From NCBI RefSeq assembly GCF_031432425.1, contig NZ_JAVKPH010000002.1:241235-305234 (forward strand): a DNA stretch of 64,000 nucleotides, given 5' to 3'. Shown here in pieces: positions 23,948 through 32,633 of this stretch. Source of the DNA: Ruixingdingia sedimenti. GTDB taxonomy: Bacteria; Pseudomonadota; Alphaproteobacteria; Rhodobacterales; Rhodobacteraceae. Each line of letters begins with the position of its first letter. Positions within the stretch are counted from its first letter, which is position 1. The position numbers and the translations under genes are program-made. The notes below the pieces were generated by a model. It saw only the letters and a program-made list of their open reading frames with translations. It was not told the DNA's origin and did not search any database.

Positions 23948-24904
23948 TCAATGGCCCCGGGGGCCGCTCGTTCCCGGGAAGGGCACGAATTCCGCGTCAT
24001 CCCCCGGCGGCAGGCGGAAGCGGCCGTGGTCGAAATCGCCCGCGATCCAGGCCTGTTTCGCCGCCTCCAGCTTTTCGCGCGACGAGGCCACGAAGTTCCA
24101 CGAGATATAGCGCGGCCCTTCCAGTGTGGCGCCGCCCAGAAGCATCAGCCGCGCGCCCTGCGGCCCCGCCGTCACGGTGATCGCATCGCCCGGGCGGAAC
24201 ACCATCATGCGCCCGGCCTCGAAGCTCTCGCCCGCGATCGCCACCGCGCCTTCGGTGACATAGAGCCCGCGGTCCTCGTGATTGTCGGGCAGCGGGATCT
24301 TCGCGCCCGGGTCCAGCACCGCATCGGCGTAGAACATTTCGGAAAAGGTGCTGACCGGCGCGCGCGCGCCCCAGGCGTCGCCGAGGATCAGCCGCACCCG
24401 CTTGCCCTCGCCCTCCAGCAGCGGCAGGGCCTCGCGGCCGTGGTGCTCGAAGCTGGCCGGGCGGTCCTCATGGGCGGCGGGAAGCGCGACCCAGGTCTGG
24501 ATGCCGAACAGCGAATGGGGGCTGCGGCGCGTTTCCTCGGCGGTGCGTTCGGAATGGGTGACGCCATTGCCCGCCACCATCCAGTTGACCGCGCCGGGGT
24601 GGATCATCTGGTCGGTGCCCAGGCTGTCGCGGTGGCGGAACTCGCCCTGGTAGAGATATGTCACCGTCGCCAGCCCGATATGGGGATGCGGGCGCACGTC
24701 GATGCCGCCCGCGCGCAGGAATTCCGCCGGGCCCATCTGGTCGAAGAAGATGAAGGGCCCGACCATCTGGCGTTTCGGCGCGGGCAGGGCGCGGCGCACC
24801 TCGAACCCGCCGAGGTCGCGGGCGCGCGGGATGATGAGGGTTTCAAGCGCGTCGATCCCCCCCGCCTCGGGGCAGCGGGGTTCGAGATCGGGCATCCAGC
24901 TCAT
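23948..24904 (-). CDS. Pirin family protein
   Basis: A 318-residue bicupin. The N-terminal cupin has the metal ligands of pirins in RPHPHIGLATVTYL (two His) and NWMVAGNGVTHSERT (His and Glu). Pirins include quercetinase-like dioxygenases and redox-linked regulators; the substrate here is unknown. AGGAGG lies 6 bases before the ATG at 24904. It is followed upstream on the same strand by an azoreductase gene; both families are often linked to stress or quinone-type compounds. Confidence 0.9.
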   Translation of the reverse strand: MSWMPDLEPRCPEAGGIDALETLIIPRARDLGGFEVRRALPAPKRQMVGPFIFFDQMGPAEFLRAGGIDVRPHPHIGLATVTYLYQGEFRHRDSLGTDQMIHPGAVNWMVAGNGVTHSERTAEETRRSPHSLFGIQTWVALPAAHEDRPASFEHHGREALPLLEGEGKRVRLILGDAWGARAPVSTFSEMFYADAVLDPGAKIPLPDNHEDRGLYVTEGAVAIAGESFEAGRMMVFRPGDAITVTAGPQGARLMLLGGATLEGPRYISWNFVASSREKLEAAKQAWIAGDFDHGRFRLPPGDDAEFVPFPGTSGPRGH

Positions 24905-24997
24905 GGCGTCCTCCTTCGGGCGTCCTCCAGTGCGGGGTGGCGGGGGGATGATGGCACGAAAGCCGCCCCCGCGCACCCCCGGTCCGGGCCCGGGCGG

Positions 24998-25588
24998 TCA
25001 GGCCGCCAGCGCCGCGATCGCGGCATCCGCGCGGGCCAGCGCCGCGTCGCGGTCGAAGACGATGGCGTCGGCGGCGACGAATTCGACATCGGTGATGCCG
25101 AAGAAGCCGAGCATGTGGCGCAGCCAGCCCGAGGCATAGTCGAGATCGGAGCCGAGCGGCGTGCCGTCAGAGGTATAGGCCACGATGGCGCGCTTGCCGG
25201 TCAGCAGGCCCTTGGGCCCGGTCTCGGTATAGACGAAGGTCTCGCCCTTGCGCGCCAGCTGGTCGATCCAGGACTTCAGCTGCGCCGGCACGCCGAAATT
25301 GTAGACCGGCAGCGCGATCACCAGCACGTCGGCGGCCCGCACCTCGGCCAGCAGCGCATCGGCAGTGGCGGCGGTCGCGGCCTGGCCGGCATCGCGCGCC
25401 GCGGCCGGGGTGAAGACGGCGCCGAGCCAGGCGCCGTCGATGACGGGAACGCCGGCGGAAAGGTCGCGGGTGACGATGGCCGCGGCCGGATCGGCGGCCA
25501 GCAGGCGCTCGACGATGCGCCCGGTCAGCTGCCGCGACACGGCGGCCTCGCCCTTGATCGAGGCTTCGACGCGCAGGATGGTGGTCAT
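24998..25588 (-). CDS. azoR: FMN-dependent NADH-azoreductase
   Basis: A 196-residue flavodoxin-like enzyme that reduces azo compounds and quinones with NADH. FMN-binding segments VEASIKGEAAVSRQL, LPVYNFGVPAQLKSWIDQ and the GPKGLLTGKRAIV block are typical of AzoR. Likely protects against quinone stress. It is separated from the pirin gene by 93 bp on the same strand. Confidence 0.92.
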   Translation of the reverse strand: MTTILRVEASIKGEAAVSRQLTGRIVERLLAADPAAAIVTRDLSAGVPVIDGAWLGAVFTPAAARDAGQAATAATADALLAEVRAADVLVIALPVYNFGVPAQLKSWIDQLARKGETFVYTETGPKGLLTGKRAIVAYTSDGTPLGSDLDYASGWLRHMLGFFGITDVEFVAADAIVFDRDAALARADAAIAALAA

Positions 25589-25743
25589 GGGAATGATCCT
25601 TGGAATGTTGCGTTGGAATGAAACTGGCGCTGTGCGCGGGCAGGTTCAATCGCCGCGACCGCACGGGGGTTGTGCGAAATTGTGCAGGGTTCCCGTGCGG
25701 TTGCCCGGCGACGGCGCGGGTGGAGCGGGGTGCTGCCCGCGGC

Positions 25744-25905
25744 CTGCTGGTTTTCGAACCCGTGGCGCACCATCCGTCGCCCCCGGAGTATTCGGGGCAA
25801 GATGAAGCCGCAAAGGGCGTTGTCTGAAGAGGAAACTGCCCCCTTCATTTTCTGTCCCTAAATATCCCGGGGGTCCGGGGGCTGGCCCCCGGCGCTGTCC
25901 TCGAC
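25744..25905. repeat. Composite intergenic repeats in the 337-bp gap after azoR
   Basis: The gap 25589-25925 has no gene. From left to right it holds the GGTT(C)TCGAACC-type element (25744-25774), a second-type arm in forward sense (GGAGTATTCGGGGCAAGATGAAG, 25785-25807), and a first-type arm in reverse (CTTCATTTTCTGTCC and AAATATCCC, 25843-25868) with the tail GGGGGCTGGCCCCC. The order mirrors the loci at 16012 and 35205. Confidence 0.8.
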
Positions 25906-25925
25906 GCCGCGCAGGCCGCCGGGGT

Positions 25926-26630
25926 TCAGCGCACCCGCAGGTCGAAGGCGGCCTCTTCGGTCCAGGAAAACTGGCCGTCGGGCTGGCGGACCAGTTCGGG
26001 GAAATGGCCCGGCACGATGCGGTCGGCCATGGAAAGGATGCGGCGGATCGAGGCGTTGCCGGCCTCCACCGTGTCGAAACCCATGTCGCAACGCGCGAGG
26101 ATCGCCTCTTTCGCGTATTTGATCGCATCGCCCGCGATCACCACCCGCGCGCCGTCGGGTGCGGTCAGCGCCAGCGCGTGGCAGCCCGGGGTGTGGCCGG
26201 GGGCGGGGAAGTGGTGCAGGCCGGGTTCCAGTTCGCCCTCGCCCTCGATCAGCGTCAGGTCGCTGGCGCGCAGCCGGTCGTGCAGGCCCCAGGGCATCAG
26301 GATGTCGTCGGGATGCGGGTTCGCGGCATAGTCCCATTCCCGCCGGCTGACGATGAACCGCGCCTGCGGGAAGAGGTCGATGTTGTGGGAATGGTCGAAA
26401 TGCAGATGCGTCAGGAACACGGTGCGGATGTCGGCGGGCGCAAGCCCCCGCGCCTTCAGCGCCTTCAAGAGGCCGAGCCGCGCGATATAGCCCCCGGTGT
26501 CCACCAGCATCGGCCCCGAGGGCGGATGCAGCAGGGTCACGTTCGACATGCCCAGGAAATCCTCGCGCAGGCGCAGGTTGTTGCCCTGCACCACGATTTC
26601 ATAGGGGATGCGGGGGGCAATCCGGGTCAT
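25926..26630 (-). CDS. Metallo-beta-lactamase fold hydrolase
   Basis: A 234-residue hydrolase with the zinc motif THLHFDHS (HxHxDH), GHTPGCH, IAGDAIK and a C-terminal GHFPEL His. It belongs to the broad glyoxalase II/lactonase superfamily; the substrate is unknown. Its ATG overlaps the TGA... of the GntR gene (ATGA at 26630-26627), so it is the last gene of a coupled three-gene operon with the regulator and the FAD oxidoreductase, pointing to hydrolysis of an ester, lactone or thioester intermediate of that pathway. An N-acyl-homoserine lactonase role was considered but nothing beyond the fold supports it. Confidence 0.88.
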   Translation of the reverse strand: MTRIAPRIPYEIVVQGNNLRLREDFLGMSNVTLLHPPSGPMLVDTGGYIARLGLLKALKARGLAPADIRTVFLTHLHFDHSHNIDLFPQARFIVSRREWDYAANPHPDDILMPWGLHDRLRASDLTLIEGEGELEPGLHHFPAPGHTPGCHALALTAPDGARVVIAGDAIKYAKEAILARCDMGFDTVEAGNASIRRILSMADRIVPGHFPELVRQPDGQFSWTEEAAFDLRVR

Positions 26631-27313
26631 GCGGCGCTTCCTTCCGGCGGGTTGGCGGCGTTCCAGCCGCCATGGGCGCGCTTGTACGCCTCCAGCGAGG
26701 GTTGCATGTGCCGGATCGACAGATCGACGAAGGCCGCGCGGTCGCCCTTGCGCAAAAGCGCGATCATCTCGCCATGTTCGGCCCGCGCCAGCCGCAAAAG
26801 CGCCGGATCCCCGATCCCGTAGCAGCGGATGCCGAGCGTTTCCGTCCACAGCCGGTCGATCAGCCCGACCAGCGAGCCGTTGCCGCAGGCATCCCAGATC
26901 GTGCGGTGGAACTGGTTGTTGAGCGCGCAGACCCGTTGCAGGTTGCCCGCGTCATGCGCGGCGCAATAGTCGGCATGGACCCGTTCCAGTTCGTCGATCA
27001 GGCCGGGGGCGGCGGGCATGGGGATGCGGCGGGCGGCCTCGGTCTGCAACAGCGCGCGGGTGTCGTAGATCTGTTCGACCTCGGCCACCGAAAAGTCGCG
27101 CACCGTGGCGCCCTTGTTCGGCCGCCGCGTCACCAGGCCCATCTGTTCCAGTTCCACCATCGCCGCGCGCACGACATGGCGCGAGGCGCCGAACTGGCTG
27201 GTCAGGTCTTCCTCGATCAGCCGCTCGCGCGGGCGCATGCGGCCGAAGATGATGTTCTGTTTGACGAACGCGACGATCTCGGTCACGCCTTGGCTGTTCC
27301 TGGTCGGCTTCAC
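26627..27313 (-). CDS. GntR-family regulator with FCD effector domain
   Basis: A 228-residue regulator. Residues about 10-75 form the winged helix-turn-helix (RMRPRERLIEEDLTSQFG, SRHVVRAAMVELEQMGLV) and 85-215 the all-helical FCD domain, which usually binds a metal and an organic acid. The start is GTG at 27313, whose GTGA overlaps the stop of the FAD oxidoreductase gene; its own stop overlaps the next ATG. It is likely autoregulated through the TTGTTGACAA dyad at 28482-28503 and may also control the 45.8-kb divergent promoters, which carry a very similar dyad. Confidence 0.9.
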   Translation of the reverse strand: MKPTRNSQGVTEIVAFVKQNIIFGRMRPRERLIEEDLTSQFGASRHVVRAAMVELEQMGLVTRRPNKGATVRDFSVAEVEQIYDTRALLQTEAARRIPMPAAPGLIDELERVHADYCAAHDAGNLQRVCALNNQFHRTIWDACGNGSLVGLIDRLWTETLGIRCYGIGDPALLRLARAEHGEMIALLRKGDRAAFVDLSIRHMQPSLEAYKRAHGGWNAANPPEGSAA

Positions 27314-28425
27314 GATGCAACTCCGAATAGCTGATCGGCGGCATGATCCGCCAGGGCGAGGCAGGAGGTCAGGCCGGGGGATTCGATGCCGAAGAGGTTC
27401 ACGAGCCCCGCCATTCCGTGGCTGGCCGGACCCTCTACCGCGAAATCGGCGGGCGCGTCCAGCGGGCCGCCGATCTTGGGGCGGATGCCGCTGTAGGCGG
27501 GGCCGAGGTCGCGCCCTTCGACGCCGGGCCAGAACGGGGCGACGGCGGCGCGGAAGGGTTCGGCCAGCGCGGGGTCGAGCCCGTAGTCCAGCCGGTCGAC
27601 CCGGACCAGATCGGGGCCGAGCCGCATCCGCCCGGCCAGATCCAGCGTGATGTGGATGCCGAGCCCGTCGCGGGTCGGCATCGGGTAGATCAGGTGGCGG
27701 AAGGGCGTGGCGCCCGAGACGCTGAAATACCGGCCCTTGGCCATCCAGGCGCGCGGCACATGGGCGGGGGGCAGGCCGCGGGTGGCCGCCGCCAGCGCGG
27801 GCGCGCCGTGGCCGGCGCTGTTCACCACCTCGGCGCAGGTCAGGGGGGCGGGGGTGCCGCCGGCATCCTCGGCCGTCAGCCGGTAGCCGCCCTGCGCGGG
27901 GGCGATGGCGGTGACGCGGGCATGCAGCGCCAGCACCGCCCCGGCCGCTTCCGCATCCGCCAGCAGCGCCAGCATCAGCGCGTGGCTGTCCACGATGCCC
28001 GACCCCGGCGACAGCAGCGCCGCGCGGCAGCGCAGCGCCGGTTCCAGCGCCTGCGCCGCCCCGGCATCGAGCCAGACGAGATCGCCCACCCCGTTCGCCC
28101 GGCCCCGCGCCATGAGCGCCCGCATCGCCGGGATCTGGTCCTCGCTCACCGCCACGATCAGCTTGCCCGTCGCCTGCGCCGCCACGCCCCGTTCGGCGCA
28201 ATAGGCGTAAAGCGCGGCCTTGCCGGCCACGCAGAGCCGCGCCTTCAGGCTGCCGGCGGGGTAGTAGATCCCGGCATGGATGACCTCGGAATTGCGCGAC
28301 GAGGTTTCGGCCCCGATTCGGTCGGCCTGGTCGAGCAGCAGCACCTCGCGCCCGGCCTGGGCCAGCCGCCGGGCAATGGCCAGCCCCACGACGCCGGCCC
28401 CGATCACGACTGTCTGCACGTCCAT
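27310..28425 (-). CDS. FAD-dependent oxidoreductase, L-2-hydroxyglutarate dehydrogenase-like
   Basis: A 371-residue DAO-family flavoprotein. The Rossmann motif VVIGAGVVGLAIARRLAQAG opens the chain, followed by SSRNSEVIHAGIYYPAGSLKA, which is characteristic of the LhgO/L2HGDH group, and the C-terminal FGIESPGLTSCLALA. It probably oxidises an L-2-hydroxy acid or similar and passes electrons to quinone or ETF. First gene of a minus-strand operon with the GntR regulator and MBL hydrolase. GAGGAG 6 bases before the ATG fixes the start at 28425; the longer frame to 28659 overlaps the divergent gene. Confidence 0.88.
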   Translation of the reverse strand: MDVQTVVIGAGVVGLAIARRLAQAGREVLLLDQADRIGAETSSRNSEVIHAGIYYPAGSLKARLCVAGKAALYAYCAERGVAAQATGKLIVAVSEDQIPAMRALMARGRANGVGDLVWLDAGAAQALEPALRCRAALLSPGSGIVDSHALMLALLADAEAAGAVLALHARVTAIAPAQGGYRLTAEDAGGTPAPLTCAEVVNSAGHGAPALAAATRGLPPAHVPRAWMAKGRYFSVSGATPFRHLIYPMPTRDGLGIHITLDLAGRMRLGPDLVRVDRLDYGLDPALAEPFRAAVAPFWPGVEGRDLGPAYSGIRPKIGGPLDAPADFAVEGPASHGMAGLVNLFGIESPGLTSCLALADHAADQLFGVAS

Positions 28426-28481
28426 CGGCTCCTCACCGCGCATGAGGGTCAGATGCTCATATGCTGGCATGTTGGCAATTT

Positions 28482-28503
28482 TTGCAACAAAATTGTTGAC
28501 AAT
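28482..28503. promoter_or_regulatory. Probable GntR operator between the divergent operons
   Basis: TTGCAACAA (28482-28490) and TTGTTGACAA (28493-28502) form an inverted repeat, and ATTGTTGACAAT (28492-28503) is itself near-palindromic. The TTGT-xx-ACAA form fits the GT-N-AC core expected for FCD/FadR-type GntR regulators. It lies between the FAD oxidoreductase operon (which encodes such a regulator) and the alpha/beta hydrolase operon. A related site is at 45879-45911. Confidence 0.6.
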
Positions 28504-28565
28504 AATGTCGGCGGGTGGTCGGATTTGCCCGAGGGACGGCGATCGGCAGCGGGGGAGGATCGCGC

Positions 28566-29366
28566 GTGGAACGCCTGGAACTGAACGGCATCCCGGTGAG
28601 GGTGGCCCGGTCGGGCCCGGCGGGGGCGCCTGCGGTGCTGCTGCTGAACAGCCTCGCATCCGATCTGACGATGTGGGACGGCGTGGCGCCGGTGCTGGCG
28701 CGCGGCCATGACGTGATCCGGTTCGACGCCCGCGGCCATGGCGGCACGGGGGCGACCGGGGGGGATTATACGCTCGACCTGCTGATGGCGGATGCGCTGG
28801 CGGTGATGGATGCGCTGGCGGTCGACCGGGCGCATGTCGTGGGCCTGTCGCTCGGCGGGATGGTGGCGCAGCTGATGGCGGCGCGGGCGCCCGCGCGGGT
28901 GGGGCGGCTGGTCCTCTGCGCGACCTTCGCCGACAGCCCCCGCGACCTTTGGGCCGGGCGGGTGGCAGAGGCGCGGGCGCAGGGGCTGTCGGGGCTGGTC
29001 GAGGGCACGCTGGACCGCTGGTTCACGCCCGCCTTCCGCGCCGCCGAACCCGCGCTGGTGGACCGCGTGCGCGCGATGATCCTGGGCACATCCGCCGCCG
29101 GTTACGCCGGGGCGGCGGCGGCGATCCGCGACATGGACCTGACGGGCGTGCCAGAGGCGATCGGCTGCCCCACGCTGCTGATCGCGGGGGCGGGCGACCC
29201 GTCGGCGCCCCCGGCGGCGATGCGCGCGTTGCAGGCCCGCATTCCCGGCGCGGATTATGCCGAAATCGCACATTCCGCGCATCTGTTCACGCTGGAACGC
29301 CCCGATGCGGCGGCGGATCTGATCGCCGGTTTCCTGACCCGCCCCGGCGGCGCGGAACGGACATAG
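28566..29366 (+). CDS. Alpha/beta hydrolase, 3-oxoadipate enol-lactonase-like
   Basis: A 266-residue hydrolase with the oxyanion/LLNSLASDLTMWD segment, nucleophile Ser in GLSLGGMVAQ (residue about 97), and a C-terminal His in AHSAHLFTLERP. It resembles PcaD-type enol-lactonases, though no protocatechuate genes are present. The start is the GTG at 28566 with GGAGGA upstream; an in-frame ATG at 28515 would extend through the promoter region. First gene of a plus-strand operon with an ABC importer, a tautomerase and a dehydrogenase. Confidence 0.85.
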   Translation: MERLELNGIPVRVARSGPAGAPAVLLLNSLASDLTMWDGVAPVLARGHDVIRFDARGHGGTGATGGDYTLDLLMADALAVMDALAVDRAHVVGLSLGGMVAQLMAARAPARVGRLVLCATFADSPRDLWAGRVAEARAQGLSGLVEGTLDRWFTPAFRAAEPALVDRVRAMILGTSAAGYAGAAAAIRDMDLTGVPEAIGCPTLLIAGAGDPSAPPAAMRALQARIPGADYAEIAHSAHLFTLERPDAAADLIAGFLTRPGGAERT

Positions 29367-29464
29367 ACCACCCGGGCAGCCGGGCGGGACCAGACAAAAC
29401 CGCCCGGGCCAACCGGGCGGGCAAGGGACCCCGAGAGGGCCCATCACGCAGGAGGAGGATAGCC

Positions 29465-30523
29465 ATGACCGACGACATCAACCACCAAGATCCCACCGGC
29501 GGCGTCAGCCGGCGCGGGTTCCTGGCCGGCACCGGCAGCACGCTGGCGCTGGCGGGGCTGGCCGGCACGCTCGCCGCCCCCGCCATCGCGCAGGCCAAGG
29601 CGGTGCGGGTGGGGCTCGGGCTCAACTACGGGCCGTTCAACCAGCCCTGGCGGCGCGGCTGCTATACGCTGCTGAAGAAGGTCGTGGAACTGGGCGGCGA
29701 ACCCGTCACCGTGCGCGGCACGCCCTCCAAGCAAAGCGAGCAGGACAGCGCCCGCACGCTGCTGGACCGCGACATCGACGTGCTGGTGCTCGGCATCTAC
29801 TCGCTCGAATCCGAAACCGCCTATCTGGTGGAAGAGGCGCAGCGCCGCGGCATCAAGACCGTGGGCTTCGCCGTGCCGGTGAAGGATTCGCCCTTCGTCA
29901 CCGAGGATACCTATGGCACCGGCACGGTGATGGGCTATCATGTGATGAACGCCACCGGGCGGCAGGGCACCTTCGTGCAGACCGCGGAAAGCCGGGGCTT
30001 CTATACCCCCTTCGACCAGGAGGGCGACACCTTCGCGCTGATGGCCAGCTATGAGCCGCGGATGAAACTGCTGGAATTCATGTCGGGGTCCGTGTCCACG
30101 CAGGACCAGATTTCCAAGGGCCGCGAAAACGTGCTGTCGCTGTTGCAGGCGAACCCGCAGCCGGGCTCGATCACCGGCATCATCAGCTGGTGGTGGCCGC
30201 TGACCATCGGCGCGGCGCAGGCGCTGCGGCAGATGAACCGGACGGATGTGCGCATCTTCAACCACTATTTCTCGAACCAGCTGCTGGAGGAAATGTCGCA
30301 ACCCGATTCGCCCATCGAGTTTTCCACCGACGTGCCCTGGCACACGATGGGCGAGATGGTGGCGGAAACCGCGATCAAGCTCGGCCAGGGCGAGGAGGTG
30401 CCGCCCTTCCACAGCCGGGTGCCGGTGACGCAGATCACCAAGGACCAGGCGGCAGAGGCGCTGGCCGAGGTGCAGAAGATGGACGAAGAGGCCATCGCCT
30501 TCCTCGCGCAATACGGCGGCTGA
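29465..30523 (+). CDS. Ribose-type ABC importer, periplasmic binding protein
   Basis: A 352-residue periplasmic-binding protein I family member. The N-terminus carries a Tat-like signal, SRRGFLAGTGS at residues 15-25, followed by a hydrophobic stretch ending AIAQA. The two-lobed sugar-binding fold begins at about residue 46 (VRVGLGLNYGPFNQPW). Tat export is less common for this family. The aromatic-rich lobe (FNQPWRRGCY, SWWWPLT) suggests an unusual ligand, so ribose specificity should not be assumed. A very strong AGGAGGAGGA precedes the ATG. Confidence 0.88.
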   Translation: MTDDINHQDPTGGVSRRGFLAGTGSTLALAGLAGTLAAPAIAQAKAVRVGLGLNYGPFNQPWRRGCYTLLKKVVELGGEPVTVRGTPSKQSEQDSARTLLDRDIDVLVLGIYSLESETAYLVEEAQRRGIKTVGFAVPVKDSPFVTEDTYGTGTVMGYHVMNATGRQGTFVQTAESRGFYTPFDQEGDTFALMASYEPRMKLLEFMSGSVSTQDQISKGRENVLSLLQANPQPGSITGIISWWWPLTIGAAQALRQMNRTDVRIFNHYFSNQLLEEMSQPDSPIEFSTDVPWHTMGEMVAETAIKLGQGEEVPPFHSRVPVTQITKDQAAEALAEVQKMDEEAIAFLAQYGG

Positions 30524-30575
30524 CGCCACGGGGCCGGGCGCGACCCGCGCCCGGCCCGTATCAGGGGGAACCGCG

Positions 30576-30764
30576 ATGCCGATGGTCGAGGTGAAGATCA
30601 AGGCAGGGCGCACGATCGAGCAGAAGCGCGAGATCGCCCTGCGCATGACCGAGGTGCTGGTGGAGGTCTGCGGGTCCGCCCGCGACCGCGTTCACGTCAT
30701 CATCACCGAGGTGGGCGAGGACAACTGGGGCCGCGGCGGGCGGCTTCTGTCGGACATAGGATAG
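30576..30764 (+). CDS. 4-oxalocrotonate tautomerase family enzyme
   Basis: A 62-residue tautomerase. After removal of the initiator Met the chain begins PMVEVKIKAGRT, giving the catalytic Pro1 of the family, with an Arg in the RTIEQKREI helix region and the VHVIITEV strand. Such enzymes interconvert enol and keto forms of unsaturated dicarboxylates. It lies between the binding-protein gene and the dehydrogenase gene, supporting a ring-cleavage or enol-containing intermediate in the pathway. Confidence 0.88.
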   Translation: MPMVEVKIKAGRTIEQKREIALRMTEVLVEVCGSARDRVHVIITEVGEDNWGRGGRLLSDIG

Positions 30765-30774
30765 GGGGCGCGGC

Positions 30775-31533
30775 ATGGCCGGACGGCTGGAAGGCAAACG
30801 CATCATCATCACCGGCGCGGTGGGCAATATCGGCAAGGAGGCCGTGCGCCAGTTCGTGGCCGAGGGCGCGCGCGTCGTCATCGGCGACCGCGATGCCACC
30901 GGGGCCGACACCGCGCGCGAATTCGGCGCCGCGGTGCATTTCATCCAGGTCGACGTGACCGACGAGGCGAGCGTCAGGGCGCTGGTGGACCGCGGCGCCG
31001 AATGGCTCGGCGGGCTCGACGTGCTGGCGCAGAACGCGGGGCTGCAACATTCGGGCGCGGTGACGGATTTCGACGCGGCGAAGTGGGATGCCCTTTTCGC
31101 GGTGAACGCGCGGGCGCATTTCTTCGGCGCCAAACATGCCGTGCCGCTGATGCGCAAGGCGGGCAGGGGCGGGTCGATCATCAACACCTCGTCGCTTGCG
31201 GGCAAGCGCGGGGGGCCGGGGATGACGGCCTATTCGGCGTCCAAGGGCGCGGTGATCGGCTTCACCACCGCGCTGGCGATGGAACTGGCCGGCGACAACA
31301 TCCGCGTCAACGCGATCTGCCCGGGCTGGGTCGATACCGCCTTCAACCAGCCCGCCATCGACTTCATGGGCGGGGCGGCGGCGCAGGCGCAGGCGGTGAA
31401 GGCGGTGGTGCCGCTCGGCCGGCAGGCCACCCCGGCGGAAATCGCGCCGATGTTCGTCTATCTCGCCTCGGACGAAAGCGCCTACATGACGGCGCAGGCG
31501 ATCACCATCGACGGCGGCGTCTACAATTCGTGA
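30775..31533 (+). CDS. Short-chain dehydrogenase/reductase
   Basis: A 252-residue classical SDR. The cofactor motif is TGAVGNIGK (TGxxxGIG variant), NAG is present as LAQNAGL, and the catalytic Ser and Tyr-x3-Lys lie in NTSSLAGK and MTAYSASKGAV. It ends AQAITIDGGVYNS, typical of the family. An Asp at the end of the second strand (VVIGDRD) favours NAD over NADP. Likely oxidises a hydroxyl of the imported substrate. It begins 10 bases after the tautomerase gene. Confidence 0.92.
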   Translation: MAGRLEGKRIIITGAVGNIGKEAVRQFVAEGARVVIGDRDATGADTAREFGAAVHFIQVDVTDEASVRALVDRGAEWLGGLDVLAQNAGLQHSGAVTDFDAAKWDALFAVNARAHFFGAKHAVPLMRKAGRGGSIINTSSLAGKRGGPGMTAYSASKGAVIGFTTALAMELAGDNIRVNAICPGWVDTAFNQPAIDFMGGAAAQAQAVKAVVPLGRQATPAEIAPMFVYLASDESAYMTAQAITIDGGVYNS

Positions 31534-31591
31534 CCACGGGCGCGCACCCCGGGCGGCGCCCGCCCGGGGAACAACCGAGCAGGGGACGATC

Positions 31592-32623
31592 ATGGCTCAA
31601 CCAACACCGCAACCCCCGGCCGCGGCGCTGCCCGCGGGGCCTGCCGTCAAGGGCACGGGGCAGGGCGGGTCGCCGCTGGTGCGCTTTCTGCGCCGGTGGG
31701 GCACCATCGTGGTGATCATCGCCACGGGCATCGGCTTCGCCTTCGCCTCGCCCTGGTTCTTCACGGTGTCGAACCTCAACAACGTGCTGTTTTCTATGAT
31801 CGTCAGCTGCCTCGTCTCGGTCGGGCTGACCTTCGTGGTGGTGGGGGGCAGTTTCGACCTGTCGGTGGGGCTGACCGTCACCACCACCTCGATCGTCACC
31901 GCCTTCCTGATCCCGGTGGTGGGGCCATGGGCCGCCATCGCGGGGGCGCTCTGCGTCGCGGGGTTCATCGGTTTCGTCAACGGGGTGCTGGTGACATACG
32001 GGCGGCTGTCGGGGATCGTGGTGACACTGGGGATGATGTTCGTCCTCGGCGGCATCAACATCTTCATCACCGGCGGCTACCAGATCGCGGTGGATTACGG
32101 CGAACGCGCCTTCCGCTTCATCGGGCAGGGCAAGATCGGCATGATCGCCTTTCCGGTGATCATCCTGCTGGTGGTGGTCGCGATCATGCATGTCGTCGCC
32201 ACCCGCACCCGGGCGGGGCATTACATCACCGCCGTGGGCGACAACCCGATGGCGGCCTATTATTCGGGGGTGAAGGTCTATCACTGGCTGATCCTCGCCT
32301 TCGTGCTGGCGGGGCTGATGTCGGGGATCGGGGGGGTGATCCTCACCTCCATCTCCACCTCGGCGCAGCCGGTGGGGGGCGAGGGCTATCTGCTGGAGGC
32401 GTTTGCGGCCGTGTTCCTGGGCGCCACCGTCCTCGGCAAGGGCAAGCCGCATGTGTTCGGCACGCTTCTGGGGGTGTTCTTCATCTACATGGTGAATTCC
32501 GGCATGAACATGGTGGGCTTTCCCTTCGCCGCGCGCCAGCTGTTTTCCGGCCTGATCCTGATCCTTGCCGTGGGCGCGAATGCGATGCTCAACCGCGAGG
32601 AAATCCACCTCAAGTTCATCTGA
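31592..32623 (+). CDS. Ribose-type ABC importer permease
   Basis: A 343-residue inner-membrane protein of the RbsC/BPD_transp_2 family with about eight to ten membrane helices. Signatures include GGSFDLSVGLTVTTTSIV (about residues 88-105, matching GGIDLSVG), GRLSGIVVTLGMM, and GDNPMAAYYSGVKV. It pairs with the following ATPase. The first ~30 residues are a Pro/Ala-rich cytoplasmic tail. Gene spacing indicates the same operon. Confidence 0.92.
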   Translation: MAQPTPQPPAAALPAGPAVKGTGQGGSPLVRFLRRWGTIVVIIATGIGFAFASPWFFTVSNLNNVLFSMIVSCLVSVGLTFVVVGGSFDLSVGLTVTTTSIVTAFLIPVVGPWAAIAGALCVAGFIGFVNGVLVTYGRLSGIVVTLGMMFVLGGINIFITGGYQIAVDYGERAFRFIGQGKIGMIAFPVIILLVVVAIMHVVATRTRAGHYITAVGDNPMAAYYSGVKVYHWLILAFVLAGLMSGIGGVILTSISTSAQPVGGEGYLLEAFAAVFLGATVLGKGKPHVFGTLLGVFFIYMVNSGMNMVGFPFAARQLFSGLILILAVGANAMLNREEIHLKFI

Positions 32624-32633
32624 GGGGGCGGCG

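Noticed and set aside
25926..26630. MBL-fold protein as an acyl-homoserine lactonase paired with the LuxI system
   Set aside because: Only the general HxHxDH fold is shared, the gene is operonic with an FAD enzyme and GntR regulator, and it lies 24 kb from luxI.
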